Source: Acidimicrobiia bacterium
GTDB taxonomy: Bacteria > Actinomycetota > Acidimicrobiia > Acidimicrobiales > Acidimicrobilacustridaceae
DNA length: 14,912 nt
Reading direction: 5' to 3'
Assembly (NCBI GenBank): GCA_016462055.1
Contig: JAEMTX010000016.1
Coordinates: 3,112-18,023 of the forward strand
A program made the position numbers and the translations under genes. The notes beneath the pieces were generated by a model. The model was not told the DNA's origin and ran no database searches. It was given only the letters and a program-made list of their open reading frames with translations. This document shows, piece by piece, positions 13,857 to 14,912 of this stretch. Each line of letters opens with the position of its first letter. Position 1 is the first letter of the stretch.

Positions 13857-14912
13857 TTACTGATGCTCCTCAAATCATCACGTCGCGTTTCGATAGAGCC
13901 GACAGCCACACGCTTGCTGGTTACGAAGCCACCGGTGGTTATCAGGCGTTGCGCAAAGCACTTTCTATGGACCCGACCGCAGTTGCCGACGAGGTCAAGA
14001 CCGCAACCCTTCTCGGACGCGGCGGCGCCGGTTTCCCTGCCGGTGTGAAGTGGGGCCTTACTCCAGAGAACGTGTGGCCGCGTTACCTCGTCGTTAATGG
14101 CGACGAATCCGAACCCGGCACCTACAAAGACCGTCTCCTCATGGAGCGTGATCCTCACCAACTTATTGAGGGTGTTCTACTTGCGAGTTACGCCGTCGGT
14201 TGTGGCCAGGCCTTCCTTTATGTACGCGGCGAAATGCCCCTTGCTCAAGAACGCATTGCCGCTGCATTGAACGACGCCTACGCCGCTGGCTACGTGGGCA
14301 AGAACATCCTTGGTTCCGACTTCTCTGTTGATGTCGTACTCGCATGGGGTGCTGGCGCTTACATCGTGGGCGAAGAAACCGCGCTCATTGAAAGTCTTGA
14401 AGGTAATCGTGGAATGCCTCGCCTTAAGCCCCCGTTTTTCCCGGCGGCTAAGGGTCTGTACATGCAGCCCACAATCGTGAACAACGTCGAGACTCTTTCG
14501 AATCTTCCCTGGATCGTCACCAACGGTGGCGAAGCATTCGCTGCGCTTGGTGCCGAAACATCTCGGGGCACTCGCATGTTTGTGGTCTCGGGTCACGTGA
14601 AGAACCCCGGTGTCTTCGAAGTTGAATACGGCGTCACAACGTTCCGCGATCTGATCTATTCCCCCCAATATGCGGGCGGCATCCTCGGCGATCGCGCTCT
14701 TAAGGCGTTCATTCCGGGTGGCGCGTCAGCTCCATGGTTCTTTGAAGAGCATCTCGATCTGCCGCTTGAGAAAGTCACCGTTGACCGAGCGGGATCAATG
14801 CTCGGTTCCGGAGCCGTCATCGTGATGGATGAAACCACTGCCGCGGTCAAGGCCTGTCTGCGTGTGGTTCGGTTTTTCGCTCGTGAATCCTGCGGCAAAT
14901 GCACGCCGTGTC
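13853..14912 (+). CDS. nuoF: NADH-quinone oxidoreductase subunit F, 3'-truncated by the window
   Basis: Binds NADH and FMN and carries cluster N3, feeding electrons into complex I. The visible 353 residues contain GRGGAGFPAGVKWG (55-68, FMN/NADH site), NGDESEPGTYKDR (82-94) and GAGAYIVGEETALIESLEG (166-184). In many relatives the last stretch reads YICGEE; valine replaces cysteine here. The window ends inside ESCGKCTPC, with three of the four N3 cysteines visible (C347, C350, C353). ATG 13853 overlaps the nuoE stop and follows GGGGGAGGG at 13838-13846. Family members run to about 430-450 residues, so about 80-100 are missing. Confidence 0.97.
   Translation, partial: MITDAPQIITSRFDRADSHTLAGYEATGGYQALRKALSMDPTAVADEVKTATLLGRGGAGFPAGVKWGLTPENVWPRYLVVNGDESEPGTYKDRLLMERDPHQLIEGVLLASYAVGCGQAFLYVRGEMPLAQERIAAALNDAYAAGYVGKNILGSDFSVDVVLAWGAGAYIVGEETALIESLEGNRGMPRLKPPFFPAAKGLYMQPTIVNNVETLSNLPWIVTNGGEAFAALGAETSRGTRMFVVSGHVKNPGVFEVEYGVTTFRDLIYSPQYAGGILGDRALKAFIPGGASAPWFFEEHLDLPLEKVTVDRAGSMLGSGAVIVMDETTAAVKACLRVVRFFARESCGKCTPC

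Noticed and set aside
1..14912. Mobile elements, CRISPR arrays, tRNA or rRNA genes, defence systems
   Set aside because: I saw no transposase, terminal inverted repeat, spaced repeat array or tRNA-like cloverleaf. The window is densely packed with core metabolic genes.

Overview
This window is one continuous stretch of bacterial core energy metabolism at moderately high GC. Three features favour an actinobacterial relative: a fused CobA-HemD, a HemB with a mixed metal site, and actinobacterial-style Nuo proteins. Acidimicrobiia is a tentative guess from overall flavour. Against a typical mycobacterial or streptomycete layout, the quinol:cytochrome c complex is not the usual qcrCAB with one long cytochrome b. 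It is a split, b6f-like form (b6-type protein plus subunit IV).

Layout. (1) 1-3663, plus strand: a tetrapyrrole operon with the 3' part of cobA-hemD, then hemB and hemL, separated by 4-11 bases. (2) 3683-3711: a hairpin terminator between convergent genes. (3) 3734-4531, minus strand: a membrane-anchored mono-heme cytochrome c. (4) 4532-4772: a divergent intergenic region. (5) 4773-10318, plus strand: an unrecognised three-helix membrane protein, a 2[4Fe-4S] ferredoxin, b6-type cytochrome b, subunit IV, a Rieske protein, a diheme cytochrome c and an unrecognised membrane protein with a large loop domain. (6) 10324-14912, plus strand: nuoA, B, C, D, E and F (complex I), with nuoF cut by the window end.

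How they work together. Complex I genes E and F build the NADH-oxidising end, while A-D supply the membrane entry and quinone site. The quinol produced would be oxidised by the b6/subunit IV/Rieske complex, which passes electrons to the diheme cytochrome c and probably on to the mono-heme cytochrome c. The tetrapyrrole operon supplies precursors for the many hemes. Only 5 bases separate the last complex III gene from nuoA, so co-transcription is plausible.

The most unusual points are: a short conserved N-terminal motif (roughly PxHLxxRS) in three different proteins of this locus, twice in one of them; a ferredoxin and two unrecognised membrane proteins built into the bc operon; a cysteine in cytochrome b at the place where b6f complexes attach their extra covalent heme; and a 15-residue tandem repeat at the end of the mono-heme cytochrome.
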